Notes: generated by a model not told the origin, from the letters alone. DNA of 64,000 nt from Actinoplanes sandaracinus (GCF_030009775.1 NZ_JASCTH010000004.1:1-64000), one strand, 5' to 3'. Positions 21,489-30,722 are shown, numbered from the stretch's first letter. Translations and numbers: made by a program.

Positions 21489-21866
21489 ATGGCTGTGGCG
21501 ACGAGAGTCGACGTGACTCCCGCGGCCGCCGCGCTCATGCGGCAGCTGCGGGAGCAGCACGGTCCGCTGATGTTCCACCAGTCCGGCGGCTGCTGCGACG
21601 GCAGCTCACCGATGTGCTACTTGGAGGGCGAGTTCCGCACCGGTGGCTCCGATGTGCTGCTGCAGTCCCTGGCGGTCGAAGGGGTGCCGGAACCGATCAC
21701 GTTCTGGATGTCGGCCTCGCAGTTCGCGCTCTGGAAGCACACGCACCTGACGGTGGACGTGGTCCCCGGCCGCGGTTCAGGCTTCTCGCTGGAGGCGCCG
21801 GAGGGCGTACGGTTCCTGATCCGCTCCCGCCTGCTGACCGAGCGGGAACTGGCCGAACTGGACTGA
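21489..21866 (+). CDS. DUF779 protein
   Basis: Protein of 125 residues with the DUF779 pattern: PAAAALMRQLREQHGPLMFHQSGGCCDGSSPMC (residues about 11-43), then F-W-M-S-A-S-Q-F and LTVDVVPGRG. The Cys-Cys...Cys cluster suggests metal or thiol chemistry, but no activity is known. It begins four bases after the aldehyde dehydrogenase stop and is very likely co-translated with it. DUF779 genes are commonly found next to aldehyde dehydrogenases, so an accessory role is inferred. Confidence 0.88.
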   Translation: MAVATRVDVTPAAAALMRQLREQHGPLMFHQSGGCCDGSSPMCYLEGEFRTGGSDVLLQSLAVEGVPEPITFWMSASQFALWKHTHLTVDVVPGRGSGFSLEAPEGVRFLIRSRLLTERELAELD

Positions 21867-21872
21867 TCCCGA

Positions 21873-21905
21873 GCGGGGGTGGGGTGACGGCATCCCCACC
21901 CCGCC
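21873..21905 (+). terminator. Terminator hairpin after DUF779
   Basis: GGGGTGGGG (21876-21884) pairs perfectly with CCCCACCCC (21894-21902) over a 9-base loop, starting 10 bases after the DUF779 stop. It ends the regulator-aldehyde dehydrogenase-DUF779 transcript. Confidence 0.65.
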
Positions 21906-22056
21906 GGGTAGACGTTTCGGGACATTTACCACCTTGACCACCCCCATCGGCAACCCGCTATGCCTTGCGAGCGAGACTTAACCTGTTCCGGACTGGCGAC
22001 CGGTCGATATGCGAGGCATCCTCGGCGGTCGCTCAACCGACCTGGGGAGGTCTCTT

Positions 22057-22938
22057 TTGACACGGCTGTCGCACACCCGGAAGGCCTTCGCGATCAGCTT
22101 TCTGCTGATCATGCTGGGTCTGCTCGGTCAAGCGACCGCGGCGACCACCACCGCCCAGCCGAAACCGGCGCCAGACCCTTCGGCCGTGGTCGCCTCAGGG
22201 ACTCCACAGTCCTCCGCACCAGCACCGACTCCCGCGCCCGGCGGCTCCTCGACGGCCGAACCCGCCCCCGCCCCCGCCGGGCCGGAACGCACCGAGAAGG
22301 CCTTCGTGGACCCCGGGCGCACCGGCAAGACCGGTCCCGCCGGCAGCCTGATGACCACCGGCTCCAAGGCGGTCGCGCTGACCTTCGACGACGGCCCCGA
22401 TCCCGACTACACCCCGAAGCTGCTGCAGCTCCTCGCCAAGGAGAAGGTCAAGGCGACGTTCTGTCTGGTCGGCACCCAGGCGCGGCGTCATCCCGACCTG
22501 GTCCGCGCCATCGCCCAGGACGGCCACAGCTTCTGCAACCACTCCTGGAACCACGATCTCAAACTGGGCAAGAAACCCCACAACGCGATCCGCGAGGATC
22601 TGGAGCGCACCAACGCCGCCATCCGCGCCGCGGTCCCCGGCGCCCAGATCCGGTACATGCGGGCGCCCGGTGGCAACTTCACCCCGCCGCTGGTGAACGC
22701 CTCCACCGAACTGGGCATGCGCTCGATCTACTGGAAGGTCGACCCGCGCGACTGGGAGCAGCCCGAGACCGAGACCGACGCCGCCCACCGCAACAAGGTC
22801 ATCCGGATCGTCAAGAGCAACACCCGGGCGGGCTCGATCGTCCTCTCCCACGACTACGCCCAGCCCGAGACCGTCGAGGCCTACCGCGTGCTGCTGCCCT
22901 GGCTGCGCAAGCGGTTCGAGCTAGTCGCCCTCCCCTGA
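22057..22938 (+). CDS. Secreted polysaccharide deacetylase (carbohydrate esterase 4)
   Basis: NodB-homology deacetylase of 293 residues acting outside the membrane on N-acetylated glycans, by analogy peptidoglycan or chitin oligomers. An N-terminal hydrophobic segment (AFAISFLLIMLGLLG) and a Pro/Ala/Thr linker precede the catalytic domain. Motif 1 is TFDDGPD, with the base and a metal-binding Asp. Motif 2 is NHSWNHD, with the His-x-x-x-His metal ligands. Motif 3 is RAPGGN, and SIVLSHDYA stands at the end. TTG at 22057 is preferred because GGGGAGG lies 6 bases upstream and it removes a non-signal-like N-terminal stretch. Confidence 0.9.
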   Translation: MTRLSHTRKAFAISFLLIMLGLLGQATAATTTAQPKPAPDPSAVVASGTPQSSAPAPTPAPGGSSTAEPAPAPAGPERTEKAFVDPGRTGKTGPAGSLMTTGSKAVALTFDDGPDPDYTPKLLQLLAKEKVKATFCLVGTQARRHPDLVRAIAQDGHSFCNHSWNHDLKLGKKPHNAIREDLERTNAAIRAAVPGAQIRYMRAPGGNFTPPLVNASTELGMRSIYWKVDPRDWEQPETETDAAHRNKVIRIVKSNTRAGSIVLSHDYAQPETVEAYRVLLPWLRKRFELVALP

Positions 22939-23479
22939 CACCTCACCGCCGGCTCGTTCCAGAGCCTTCTCCGGTACGGCCAGCCGGCCCCCGACCGCAC
23001 CGGGACCGTCCCGTGGCTCCCCCCGCGACGTAGACCCGGCGCAAGGCCGCCACGCGACCAACGGGCACGCCCCCACTCACCGGACGCGACCCCGCTCACC
23101 GCACCGCGGACAACACGCGCCTGGGCTACGGCCGGACGGACCGCGAGCAGCCCGGGCCGGGCCGGGGCCGAGCGGGACAGGCGGCGGGCTGGGGCGGGAC
23201 AGGCGGCGGGTCGGGGCGCGACCACACAAGCCGGGGCTCGATCGCACAGGGCGGCTGAGCGGGTCGGGTGGTGCGCGGGGGTTCAGCCCGATGGGCGCGC
23301 TGGGGGCTGGAGCCGGGTCCACGTCGCGTTGTAGTCCGGGACGGCATGGTTCGGCGGGGCGGGGTGGCCGTACGAGATGAGTGGTTCTGAAAGCCGCCGC
23401 ATCCCCGGGTCACGGTGAGCGGATCAGCGTGACGGAGAGGTCGTTCGAAGGGCAGCGGGAGGACGTCAGGGAGAGGACG
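22939..23479. other. 540-bp gap with GC-rich repeats
   Basis: No gene is supported on either strand. The gap contains a 22-bp tandem duplication (23172-23215), a GGGCTACGGCC copy near 23124 resembling the inverted repeat at 13034-13074, and two AGAGGACGTCAG copies near 23455-23485. Composition is extremely G/C-biased, which keeps long spurious frames open. Confidence 0.6.
23172..23215. repeat. 22-bp tandem duplication
   Basis: GCGGGACAGGCGGCGGG occurs at 23172-23188 and again at 23194-23210, followed each time by a TGGGG/TCGGGG variant, giving a unit of 22 bp repeated twice within the intergenic region. Confidence 0.75.
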
Positions 23480-23842
23480 TCAGTGGGAGGGGGGAATCAC
23501 CCTGAGGTGGCCGCGGCGCCCGGTCTGGTGGCCGGGCGCGTGGTCCGCCTCGTCGGGGCGGGGGTGCACGGGACGAGCGGCTTCGCGGACGGCCTCGGCG
23601 AGAGCGACGAGGTCGTCGGTGGTGGGGGGCGGAGGCGCGAAGTCGCCGTCGTGGCGGACGAGTTCCCAGCCTCGGGGGGCGGTGAGGCTGCGGGCGTGCG
23701 TCTCGCACAGGTCGTACGTGTGGGGCTCGGCGAACGCGGCGAGAGGGCCGACGACAGCCGTCGAATCGCCGTAGACGTAGGTCAGGGTGGCGACCGCCTG
23801 TCGGGGACAGCCGTTCCGGGAGCAGCGCCGTGGTGACCTCAC
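23480..23842 (-). CDS. DUF3499 family protein
   Basis: Protein of 120 residues. Its N-terminal part fits DUF3499: RRCSRNGC, then AVATLTYVYGDSTAVVGPLA, EPHTYDLCETHA and LTAPRGWELVRH. Three cysteines plus histidine suggest a small metal-binding fold. The C-terminal ~40 residues are Pro/His/Arg-rich and unlike a conserved domain. The function is unknown. It lies divergently before the metallopeptidase gene, the same neighbourhood as Rv3258c/Rv3259 in M. tuberculosis. Confidence 0.85.
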   Translation of the reverse strand: MRSPRRCSRNGCPRQAVATLTYVYGDSTAVVGPLAAFAEPHTYDLCETHARSLTAPRGWELVRHDGDFAPPPPTTDDLVALAEAVREAARPVHPRPDEADHAPGHQTGRRGHLRVIPPSH

Positions 23843-24027
23843 GGCGGCAACTTATCTCCCCGTTCACGATTATGGGTCGTGTTGCCGCGCGACACGCCGA
23901 CCGGGGCGCATCACGATTCGGCGAGGGTCGTTAGAAATGCCGCCCCGTTGGGGCGAATTAACGGCGCGGACACACGACGCGAACGGGCTGACCACGTACG
24001 CCGCCCGGGTGGGGATACGCTGGCCGC

Positions 24028-24504
24028 GTGACCACCAGTCCCGAACGCCGCCGGACCGATGGCAAGGCGCCCCGCAAGCCCGGTCCGGGCCATCCCGCAC
24101 GCCGGGATCGGCACGGGCGCGGTCTGCGTGGCCGCCTGGTGCCGGCGACCGTGCCTCTGGCCCGCACCAAGGCCGAGATCTTCGACGACCTGGTGCTGGA
24201 CACCGTCGAGAGCCTGGAGCGCCGCTATGCCAAGGAACTGGCCGGCGTGGAGTTCGCGGTCGAGGACGTGCCACCGGAGCTGAACGTCTACGACTCCGAC
24301 GTGCTCGAGGACGGCGAGGTGCCCCTGGCCCGGTTGCTGCCGGGGCGTCCGGGGCGGCACGAGCTGCCGCCGCGGATCGTGCTCTACCGGCGCCCGCTGG
24401 AGTTCCGGGCGATGGACCGGGAAGACCTCGCCGACCTCGTCCACGATGTGATCATCGAGCAGGTTGCCAACCTGCTCGGAGTGGATCCCGACGAGTTGGC
24501 TTAG
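24028..24504 (+). CDS. Zincin-like metallopeptidase family protein
   Basis: Protein of 158 residues with a basic, low-complexity N-terminus (about 45 residues) and a C-terminal minimal-zincin family domain: FDDLVLDTVESLERRYAKELAGVEFAVEDVP...ELPPRIVLYRRPLEFRA...DLVHDVIIEQVANLLGVDPDEL. The usual HExxH metal site is replaced by His-Asp-Val-Ile-Ile-Glu, so peptidase activity is doubtful. It converges with whiB, overlapping its stop by 4 bases. Placement next to DUF3499 and whiB is conserved in actinobacteria; the role is unknown. Confidence 0.8.
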   Translation: MTTSPERRRTDGKAPRKPGPGHPARRDRHGRGLRGRLVPATVPLARTKAEIFDDLVLDTVESLERRYAKELAGVEFAVEDVPPELNVYDSDVLEDGEVPLARLLPGRPGRHELPPRIVLYRRPLEFRAMDREDLADLVHDVIIEQVANLLGVDPDELA

Positions 24505-24758
24505 GCGACCCGCCGCTTCAACTTGCGACGTTCACGTTCGGACAGTCCACCCCAGATTCCGAAACGCTCGTCGTGGCCGAGTGCGTACTCCAGGCACTCG
24601 GTTTTCACATCACAGCGGCCGCAGATGCGCTTCGCCTCGCGCGTCGAGCCGCCCTTCTCGGGAAAAAAAGCCTCCGGATCGGTCTGCGAACACAGCGCCC
24701 GCTCCTGCCACTCGGGCGCGTCCCCGAGCAGGTCTACCCCTTCAACCTGCGCTTCCAT
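24501..24758 (-). CDS. whiB: WhiB-family iron-sulfur regulator (WhiB2/WhmD type)
   Basis: Regulator of 85 residues with a 4Fe-4S cluster. It has the four invariant cysteines (Cys23, Cys46, Cys49, Cys55), the GIWGG turn at residues 67-71 and a basic C-terminus (RERRKLKRR). The segment around the first cysteine (DPEAFFPEKGGSTREAKRIC) is typical of the WhiB/WhmD group that controls septation, and the genomic position equals Rv3260c (whiB2). WhiB proteins usually act with sigma factor region 4 or WhiA. ATG at 24758 is chosen because GGAGG lies 8 bases upstream; longer frames add no conserved sequence. Confidence 0.93.
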   Translation of the reverse strand: MEAQVEGVDLLGDAPEWQERALCSQTDPEAFFPEKGGSTREAKRICGRCDVKTECLEYALGHDERFGIWGGLSERERRKLKRRVA

Positions 24759-24874
24759 CGGCGTGCCTCCAAATTCTGCGCCGACATGAAGTCGGCGCTG
24801 ACCCCCCACGCACGCGGCGTGTTTCTGTGGGTTCGACGCCTTTGTGCCACATCGTCCCCACAACCCCACAGAAA

Positions 24875-24888
24875 TTACACGCGTGTAA
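24875..24888. promoter_or_regulatory. 14-bp palindrome TTACACGCGTGTAA upstream of whiB
   Basis: A perfect palindrome, A/T-ended and therefore conspicuous in this GC background, 117-130 bases before the whiB start. It fits a dimeric regulator's operator. I could not assign it to BldD, WhiA or another known developmental regulator. Confidence 0.45.
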
Positions 24889-25084
24889 GACGTGCGTCGT
24901 CAAGCCGAACCTGATAAATGGGCCCGTTTCCCCCACGCTGGAGAGCGGATCACGGTCCCGTTCCTGCCATATCTGTCCGCGCCGCCGGAAGGTAACGCGA
25001 ACCCGGGTCTTCGCGTCCAATTTAACCCGTTTTGTAATCTAGGGGCAGGGGGTCCCCCGACCCGGGTCCGCCGAATGGATCATG

Positions 25085-25111
25085 CCCCGGTTGAATATTT
25101 TTCAACCGGGG
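25085..25111 (-). terminator. Hairpin after fbiC
   Basis: CCCCGGTTGAA (25085-25095) pairs perfectly with TTCAACCGGGG (25101-25111) over a 5-base loop, 4 bases after the fbiC stop. There is no T-run on the minus strand. Confidence 0.7.
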
Positions 25112-25115
25112 TTCG

Positions 25116-27617
25116 TCAACGTCGTCCGTAGACCGTGGTTCGTTCCACAGCGGGGCGCCCGGCCGCCGCGGCCAGCTCCTTCAGCTCGGCCACCGTCCGA
25201 GCCGAACCGTGCTCCGACCCGGCCATGCGGGAGATCGTCTCCTCCATGAGAGTGCCGCCCAGGTCGTTGCAACCGCTGTTGAGCATCACCCGGGTGCCCT
25301 CGTCGCCGAGTTTCACCCACGAGCACTGGATGTTGTCGATCCGGCCGTGCAGCAGGACACGGGCCATCGCGTGCACAACCCGGTTCTCCCTCCAGGTCGG
25401 ACCCGGACGGGCGATGCCAGCCAGATAGATCGGGGCGTTCGTGTGGATGAACGGCAGCCCGACAAACTCGGTGAAGCCACCCGTGACGTCCTGGATGCCG
25501 GCCAGCACCCGGAAGTGGCCGAGCCACTGACGGGGGTGGTCGACGTGGCCGTACATCATGGTCGAGCTGGACCGGATGCCGACCTGGTGCGCCGTGGTGA
25601 CCACGTCGATCCAGGCGGAGGCGGGCAGCTTGCCCTTGGTCAGCACCCAGCGCACGTCGTCGTCGAGGATCTCGGCCGCGGTGCCCGGGATGGTGCCGAG
25701 ACCCGCTTCCTTCAGATCGGTCAGCCAGTCACGCAGCGAGACGCCCGCTTTCGCGGAGGCGGTGACGATCTCCATCGGCGAGTACGCGTGGACGTGCATC
25801 CCCGGCACCCGGCGCTTCACGGCACGGACCAGATCGGCGTACGCGGTGACCGGCATCTTGGGATCGATGCCGCCCTGCATGCACACCTCGGACGCGCCGT
25901 CGCGCCACGCCTCCTCGGCCCGGTCGGCGACCTGCTCGACCGACAGGCGGTACGCGTCGGCGTCCTTCTCGCGCTGGGCGAACGCACAGAACCGGCAGCC
26001 GACGTAACAGACGTTGGAGAAGTTGATGTTGCGGTTCACCACATACGTGATGTCGTCGCCGTTGACCTGTCTGCGCAGGTCGTCAGCGATCCGGGCGAGC
26101 TCGTCGAGGGCCGGGCCGTCGGCGTTGAACAACGCCATCGCCTTGTCCTCGTTCTTCTCCAGGAGGAGAGCGGCCGGATCCTCGGAAGCCAGCTTCAGCG
26201 CGGCCACCACGTCGGTCGGCATGGTCGCCGGAGCGCTGCGGACGTGGGCGGCGACCTCGTCCCAGTCGCCGTAGACGTGGTCGAAGTCGGAGCGGCGGTC
26301 GTCGGTGCGGCCCTCCGAGTCGATGCTCTGGTGAAGGTCGGTGCGGCCGCTGCCGAAGGCCTCGTCGGGCTCCTGCCAGGGCAGGCCCACCGGGCTCTTG
26401 TCGAGTGCCATCCCGTCCGCCCCGGACAGCGCGCTCACGTGCGCCTTGACGCGCGGGTCCAGCCAGCCCTCGTCACCCCGGCGGACATACTCCGGGTAGA
26501 TCGTGAGCCGCTCTTTCAGCGTGAAGCCGGCCTTCTCGGTCTTCTCGGCAAGGAGGTCGATCTGCGGCCACGGGCGTTCCGGGTTGACGTGGTCCGGGGT
26601 GACCGGCGAAACGCCGCCCCAGTCGTCGATGCCGGCCCGCAGCAGCAGCGAGAACTCGTCGTCGATCAGGTTCGGCGGGGCCTGAAGCCGGGCCCGCGGG
26701 CCCATGATGATCCGCGCCACGGCCACGGTCGCCGCCAGCTCGCGCAGTTCCGCGTCGGGCATTCCGCGCATCGCCGTGTCCGGCTTGGCGCGGAAGTTCT
26801 GGACGATGACCTCCTGGATGTGCCCGAACTCCCGGGCCGCCCGGCGGATCGCGAACAGCGAATCGGCCCGCTCGGTGACGGTCTCGCCGATGCCGATCAG
26901 GATGCCGGTGGTGAACGGGACACCGACCCGGCCGGCGTCGTCGAGCACCCGCAGCCGGACCGCGGGCTCCTTGTCGGGCGAGCCGTAGTGCGGGCCGCCC
27001 TTCTCCGACCACAGCCGGGTGGCGGTGGTCTCCAGCATCATCCCCATGCTCGGCGCCACCGGCTTGAGGCGCTGCAACTCGGCCCAGCTCATCACCCCGG
27101 GATTGAGGTGCGGCAGCAGGCCGGTCTCCTCCAGCACGGCGATCGCGCAGGCCCGCACATAGTCGAGGGTGGAGTCGTAACCCCGCTCGTCCAGCCACTG
27201 GCGGGCGGCGGGCCAACGCTCCTCCGGCCGGTCGCCGAGGGTGAACAACGCCTCCTTGCAGCCCTGAGCCGCGCCCTGGCGGGCGATCTCCAGAACCTCG
27301 TCGCGCTCCAGGAACGCGGCCGGCAGCTTGTGCGGCACGGTGGCGAACGTGCAGTAGTGACACCGGTCCTGACAGAGCCGGGTCAGCGGAATGAAGACCT
27401 TGCGGGAGTACGTGACCACGCCCGGCCGCCCGGCCTCGCGCAGTCCCGCGTCACGGATGCCACCGGCGATCGCCAGCAGCTGGTCGAACTGTTCTCCAGT
27501 GGCCGCGAGGAGCGCGGTCGCCTCGTCGATGTCGATCGCTTTGCCGTCGGCGGCGCGGCGCAGTGCGCGGCGGATGCTCGCCTCGGTCGGTACCGGTTCC
27601 ACGTTGACCTCTACCAC
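25116..27617 (-). CDS. fbiC: 7,8-didemethyl-8-hydroxy-5-deazariboflavin (FO) synthase, fused CofG-CofH
   Basis: Makes the deazaflavin chromophore FO of coenzyme F420 from 5-amino-6-ribitylamino-uracil and tyrosine. It has 833 residues with two radical-SAM modules in one chain, as usual in actinobacteria. The CofG half has Cys82-x3-Cys86-x2-Cys89 ([11 protein letters not shown]). The CofH half has [10 protein letters not shown], with [10 protein letters not shown] and TMMYGHVD further on. The cofD/cofE pair lies 1.1 kb upstream on the opposite strand, so F420 genes are loosely clustered here. The guanylyltransferase CofC/FbiD is not in the window. Confidence 0.97.
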   Translation of the reverse strand: MVEVNVEPVPTEASIRRALRRAADGKAIDIDEATALLAATGEQFDQLLAIAGGIRDAGLREAGRPGVVTYSRKVFIPLTRLCQDRCHYCTFATVPHKLPAAFLERDEVLEIARQGAAQGCKEALFTLGDRPEERWPAARQWLDERGYDSTLDYVRACAIAVLEETGLLPHLNPGVMSWAELQRLKPVAPSMGMMLETTATRLWSEKGGPHYGSPDKEPAVRLRVLDDAGRVGVPFTTGILIGIGETVTERADSLFAIRRAAREFGHIQEVIVQNFRAKPDTAMRGMPDAELRELAATVAVARIIMGPRARLQAPPNLIDDEFSLLLRAGIDDWGGVSPVTPDHVNPERPWPQIDLLAEKTEKAGFTLKERLTIYPEYVRRGDEGWLDPRVKAHVSALSGADGMALDKSPVGLPWQEPDEAFGSGRTDLHQSIDSEGRTDDRRSDFDHVYGDWDEVAAHVRSAPATMPTDVVAALKLASEDPAALLLEKNEDKAMALFNADGPALDELARIADDLRRQVNGDDITYVVNRNINFSNVCYVGCRFCAFAQREKDADAYRLSVEQVADRAEEAWRDGASEVCMQGGIDPKMPVTAYADLVRAVKRRVPGMHVHAYSPMEIVTASAKAGVSLRDWLTDLKEAGLGTIPGTAAEILDDDVRWVLTKGKLPASAWIDVVTTAHQVGIRSSSTMMYGHVDHPRQWLGHFRVLAGIQDVTGGFTEFVGLPFIHTNAPIYLAGIARPGPTWRENRVVHAMARVLLHGRIDNIQCSWVKLGDEGTRVMLNSGCNDLGGTLMEETISRMAGSEHGSARTVAELKELAAAAGRPAVERTTVYGRR

Positions 27618-27708
27618 GCAAAGCAGCCTAGGCCGGAATCGTTTCGCCTGCCGCTGTGGTCACAGGCCCGCCGAAGTGTCCTGTGCCACCATCGGCGGGC
27701 CGCGATGC

Positions 27709-28677
27709 TCATTGGCGGGGCGGATCCTCGGCGGCCGGGCCGAAACCGGGCCGGTCCTCGGGCAGCACCGCGGTGCGGTCGATCGGCGGCGGCGAAGCCG
27801 CGGGCGGGGTGGAGACGGGCTTCGGCACCTGCTGTGTCGGCTCGGCGGGCGGGACCGGCGGCTGGCCCCAGCCGGGCGGCGGCACGGCCGGGTACTGGCC
27901 GTAGGTCGCCGGCGACGGCACGTTGAACGGCTGGGTCGCCACCGGCGGCGGAACGGGCCCGGGAGCGCCGAACTGCGGCGGGGCCGAACCGGGCGAGCCC
28001 CACTGCGGCTGGGCGGTGCCCGGCGCCCCAAACTGCTGCTGGCCGGAAACCGGCGCCCCGAACTGCTGCTGGCCGGGGCTCGGCGCGCCGAAAGGCGGCT
28101 GGCCGTAGGGGGCGGCCTGGCCGAAGGGCGGCTGGCCGTACGACGGCTGACCGTACGGCGCCTGGCCATAGGGCTGGCCGTAGACCCCCGGCTGAGGCTT
28201 CGGCCGGGGCACCGAGAAGACGCCGAGCCAGATCTGCAGGACCGCGTAACCCGCCAGGGCGAGCAACCCGAGCCAGGCGACCCGCGCCAGCAGCGCCCCG
28301 AGGGCGGCGACGGCGCTCGACGCGGCGAGGTGACTCACCCCGAAGAGCACTCCGAAGATCACTCCGAAGAACGACGCGACCCCGTACTCGACGACGGCGA
28401 CCAGGGTGATCAGCCGGGCCTTCGGGTGCACCGGTGTGACGCCGAGCGCGAGGAGCACCGCGGCGAGCGGGAAGAAGACCGTCTCCAGGTTGACGAAACC
28501 GCCGAAGCTGCCCTGGGCCCGGCCCGCGAAGTCGGCCCCGAGCAGGTTGACGACGGCCACGAAGAGGAACACGGCGGGCGCGCCGAGCAGGGCGTACACC
28601 GCCAGGTCGCGCAGGGGGCGCAGGAACTGCCCGAGGGGCTTCTCGGCGGCCGGCTCCGGCTGCGGTGATGTGGTCAC
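27709..28677 (-). CDS. Membrane protein with Gln/Pro/Gly-rich C-terminal tail
   Basis: Protein of 322 residues of unknown function. Residues from about 20 to 155 contain four to five membrane helices (LAVYALLGAPAVFLFVAVVNLL, VFFPLAAVLLALG, LITLVAVVEYGVASFFGVIFG, VAWLGLLALAGYAVLQIWLG). From about residue 160 the chain is a repetitive cytoplasmic-type tail of PYGQPPFGQ and GQQQFGAP units, a style common in actinobacterial DUF-type membrane proteins. GTG at 28677 is supported by GGGAGC 6 bases upstream. It is divergent from cofD. The tail is intrinsically disordered by composition. Confidence 0.8.
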   Translation of the reverse strand: MTTSPQPEPAAEKPLGQFLRPLRDLAVYALLGAPAVFLFVAVVNLLGADFAGRAQGSFGGFVNLETVFFPLAAVLLALGVTPVHPKARLITLVAVVEYGVASFFGVIFGVLFGVSHLAASSAVAALGALLARVAWLGLLALAGYAVLQIWLGVFSVPRPKPQPGVYGQPYGQAPYGQPSYGQPPFGQAAPYGQPPFGAPSPGQQQFGAPVSGQQQFGAPGTAQPQWGSPGSAPPQFGAPGPVPPPVATQPFNVPSPATYGQYPAVPPPGWGQPPVPPAEPTQQVPKPVSTPPAASPPPIDRTAVLPEDRPGFGPAAEDPPRQ

Positions 28678-28767
28678 GATTGCTCCCGGTGCGGTGATCG
28701 AGTCGGCCCAGAGTAAACGCCAGACCCACCGACCGGTGCGATGACGCGGGTGCGGGAGGATGAGGGA

Positions 28768-29718
28768 ATGCGGATCGTGGTCCTGACCGGGGGCATCGGC
28801 GGTGCCCGTTTCCTTCTCGGCGTGCGTGCTCATGCCCGTGCCATCGGCGCCGACGTCACGGCGATCGTCAATGTGGGTGACGACGTGCGCATGCACGGCC
28901 TGCAGATCTGTCCCGACCTGGACAGCGTCATGTACACCCTGGGCGGCGCCGCCGACCCGGAGCGTGGCTGGGGCCGGGTCGGTGAGACCTGGGTGGTCAA
29001 GGAGGAGCTGGCGAAGTACGGCGTGGAGCCGTCCTGGTTCGGGCTCGGCGACAAGGACACCGCCACCCACCTGGTGCGGACCACCATGCTGAACGCCGGA
29101 TATCCGCTGTCCGCGGTGACCCGGGCCCTGTGCGAGCGCTGGCAGCCGGGCATCACCATGCTCCCGGCCACCGACGACCGGCTGGAGACCCACGTGGTCG
29201 TCGACGTCGAGGGCGAGCGCAAGGCGATCCACTTCCAGGAGTGGTGGGTGCGTTACCGGGGAGACCTGCCGACGCACCGGTTCGTCTTCCGTGGCGCCGA
29301 GGCCGCGAAACCGGCCGCCGGCGTGCTCGACGCGATCGCGGCCGCCGATGTGATTTTGGTCGCCCCGAGCAATCCGGTGGTCAGCATCGCGCCCGTGCTG
29401 GCCGTACCAGCGCTGAAGGACGCCGTGGCGAACGGCTCGGCGCCCGTGGTGGGGGTCTCGCCGATCATCGGCGGCTCGCCGGTCCGCGGGATGGCCGACA
29501 AGTGCCTGGCCACCCTGGAGGTCGAGGTGAGCGCGGCCGGCGTGGGCCGGATGTACGGCCCCCGCGCCGAGGGCGGCCTGCTGGACGGCTGGCTGGTCGA
29601 CACCTCGGACGCCGAGGCTCAGGTGCCGGGTGTGCGCACCCGGGCGGTGCCGCTGTGGATGAAGGACGAGAGTCTCACGGCCCGGATGGTCGCCGAGGCG
29701 CTGGAGCTGGCCCGATGA
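28768..29718 (+). CDS. fbiA: 2-phospho-L-lactate (or enolpyruvate) transferase, F420 biosynthesis
   Basis: CofD/FbiA family transferase joining FO to the phospho-lactate/phosphoenolpyruvate moiety to form (dehydro-)F420-0. It has 316 residues, with the nucleotide-binding TGGIGGARFLLG loop near residues 7-18, a NVGDDVRMHGLQICPDLDS segment binding FO, and APSNPVVSI and VGVSPIIGG near the active site. ATG at 28768 follows GGGAGGA at a slightly long distance; an upstream in-frame ATG at 28741 is less likely. The stop overlaps the cofE start (ATGA), so translation is coupled. Confidence 0.95.
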   Translation: MRIVVLTGGIGGARFLLGVRAHARAIGADVTAIVNVGDDVRMHGLQICPDLDSVMYTLGGAADPERGWGRVGETWVVKEELAKYGVEPSWFGLGDKDTATHLVRTTMLNAGYPLSAVTRALCERWQPGITMLPATDDRLETHVVVDVEGERKAIHFQEWWVRYRGDLPTHRFVFRGAEAAKPAAGVLDAIAAADVILVAPSNPVVSIAPVLAVPALKDAVANGSAPVVGVSPIIGGSPVRGMADKCLATLEVEVSAAGVGRMYGPRAEGGLLDGWLVDTSDAEAQVPGVRTRAVPLWMKDESLTARMVAEALELAR

Positions 29719-30722
29719 GCCTGGAGATCCTTCCGGTGCACGGCATCGGGGAGATCACCGCGGGCGACGACCTGGCGCTGCTGATCACGGCCGCGGCCCC
29801 GTGGCTCGCCGACGGCGACGTCCTCGTGGTGACCAGCAAGATCGTCTCCAAGGCGGAGGGCCGACTGGTCGAGGTCCCGGCCGACGGCCCGGAGCGCGAG
29901 GAGGCCCGGCAGCGGACGCTCGCCGGTGAGACCGCCCGGGTGGTGGCCCGCCGCGGCCCCACCACGATCGTGCAGACCCACCACGGTTTCGTGATGGCGG
30001 CCGCCGGCATCGACGCCTCGAACGTCGACAAGACCCATCTGGTGCTGCTCCCGGAAGACCCCGACGCGTCGGCCCGGCGGCTCCGCGCCGACCTGCTCGC
30101 CCGCGGCCTGGACGTGGCGATCATCGTCTCCGACACGATGGGCCGGGCCTGGCGCAACGGGCTGACCGACGTGGCCCTCGGCGCGGCCGGCATCGAGGCG
30201 CTGCTCGACCACCGCGGGCAGGTCGACCCCTACGGCAACGAGCTGAGCCTCACCCAAATGGCCGTGGCGGACGAACTGGCCGCCGCCGCCGAGCTGGTCA
30301 AGGGCAAGTGCGACGGCGTCCCGGTGGCGGTCGTCCGCGGCTATCCCTACCGGCCCGCGGACTCCGGGGCGAAGGTGCTGATCCGGGACGCCGAGAGCGA
30401 CATGTTCAGCCTGGGCACCGCCGAGGCCCGCGCACTCGGCCTCCGCGACGCGGCCCTCCTCGCCGACGTTCCGGTGACCGGCGCGACGGCCTCCGGCCAC
30501 GCGACGGAACTGGTCGCGGGCGTGCTCACACCGGGCACCGGCATCACCTCGTACGGCCCCGGCACGCTGCGCCTCACCCCCGCCGGCCCGGCGCCGGCCG
30601 ACCTACTGCGGCTCGGCGCCGACACCCATCGGGTACGCGTCACGCTCGCGGCCGCCGGCCTGGCCAGCACCGCCGACCTCGACGACGGTGGCGTCACCCT
30701 CACCCTCGGAGCACCCGCATGA
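29715..30722 (+). CDS. cofE: Coenzyme F420-0:L-glutamate ligase without the FbiB reductase domain
   Basis: GTP-dependent ligase adding glutamates to F420-0. Residues 1 to about 245 carry the CofE fold: VVTSKIVSKAEGR, THHGFVMAAAGIDASN, LPEDPDASARRLRADL, VIVSDTMGRAWRNGLTDVALG, DPYGNELSLTQMAVADELA. Mycobacterial FbiB continues with a ~200-residue FMN nitroreductase-type domain; here only about 90 residues follow, with no visible FMN-binding motif. Its start overlaps cofD and its stop overlaps the NUDIX gene (both ATGA), making one operon. If dehydro-F420-0 is the intermediate, the reductase must be encoded elsewhere. Confidence 0.93.
   Translation: MSLEILPVHGIGEITAGDDLALLITAAAPWLADGDVLVVTSKIVSKAEGRLVEVPADGPEREEARQRTLAGETARVVARRGPTTIVQTHHGFVMAAAGIDASNVDKTHLVLLPEDPDASARRLRADLLARGLDVAIIVSDTMGRAWRNGLTDVALGAAGIEALLDHRGQVDPYGNELSLTQMAVADELAAAAELVKGKCDGVPVAVVRGYPYRPADSGAKVLIRDAESDMFSLGTAEARALGLRDAALLADVPVTGATASGHATELVAGVLTPGTGITSYGPGTLRLTPAGPAPADLLRLGADTHRVRVTLAAAGLASTADLDDGGVTLTLGAPA

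Larger units (their letters stand above)
24759..25115. other. whiB upstream / fbiC downstream region
   Basis: About 360 bases without a gene. They hold the whiB ribosome-binding site, a perfect 14-bp palindrome at 24875-24888, an A/T-richer stretch near 25015-25045 that may be the whiB promoter, and the fbiC hairpin at 25085-25111. Confidence 0.7.

Noticed and set aside
23466..23867. 133-codon Arg/Pro-rich minus-strand frame
   Set aside because: Another frame of the DUF3499 gene, which matches its family in the 120-codon frame.
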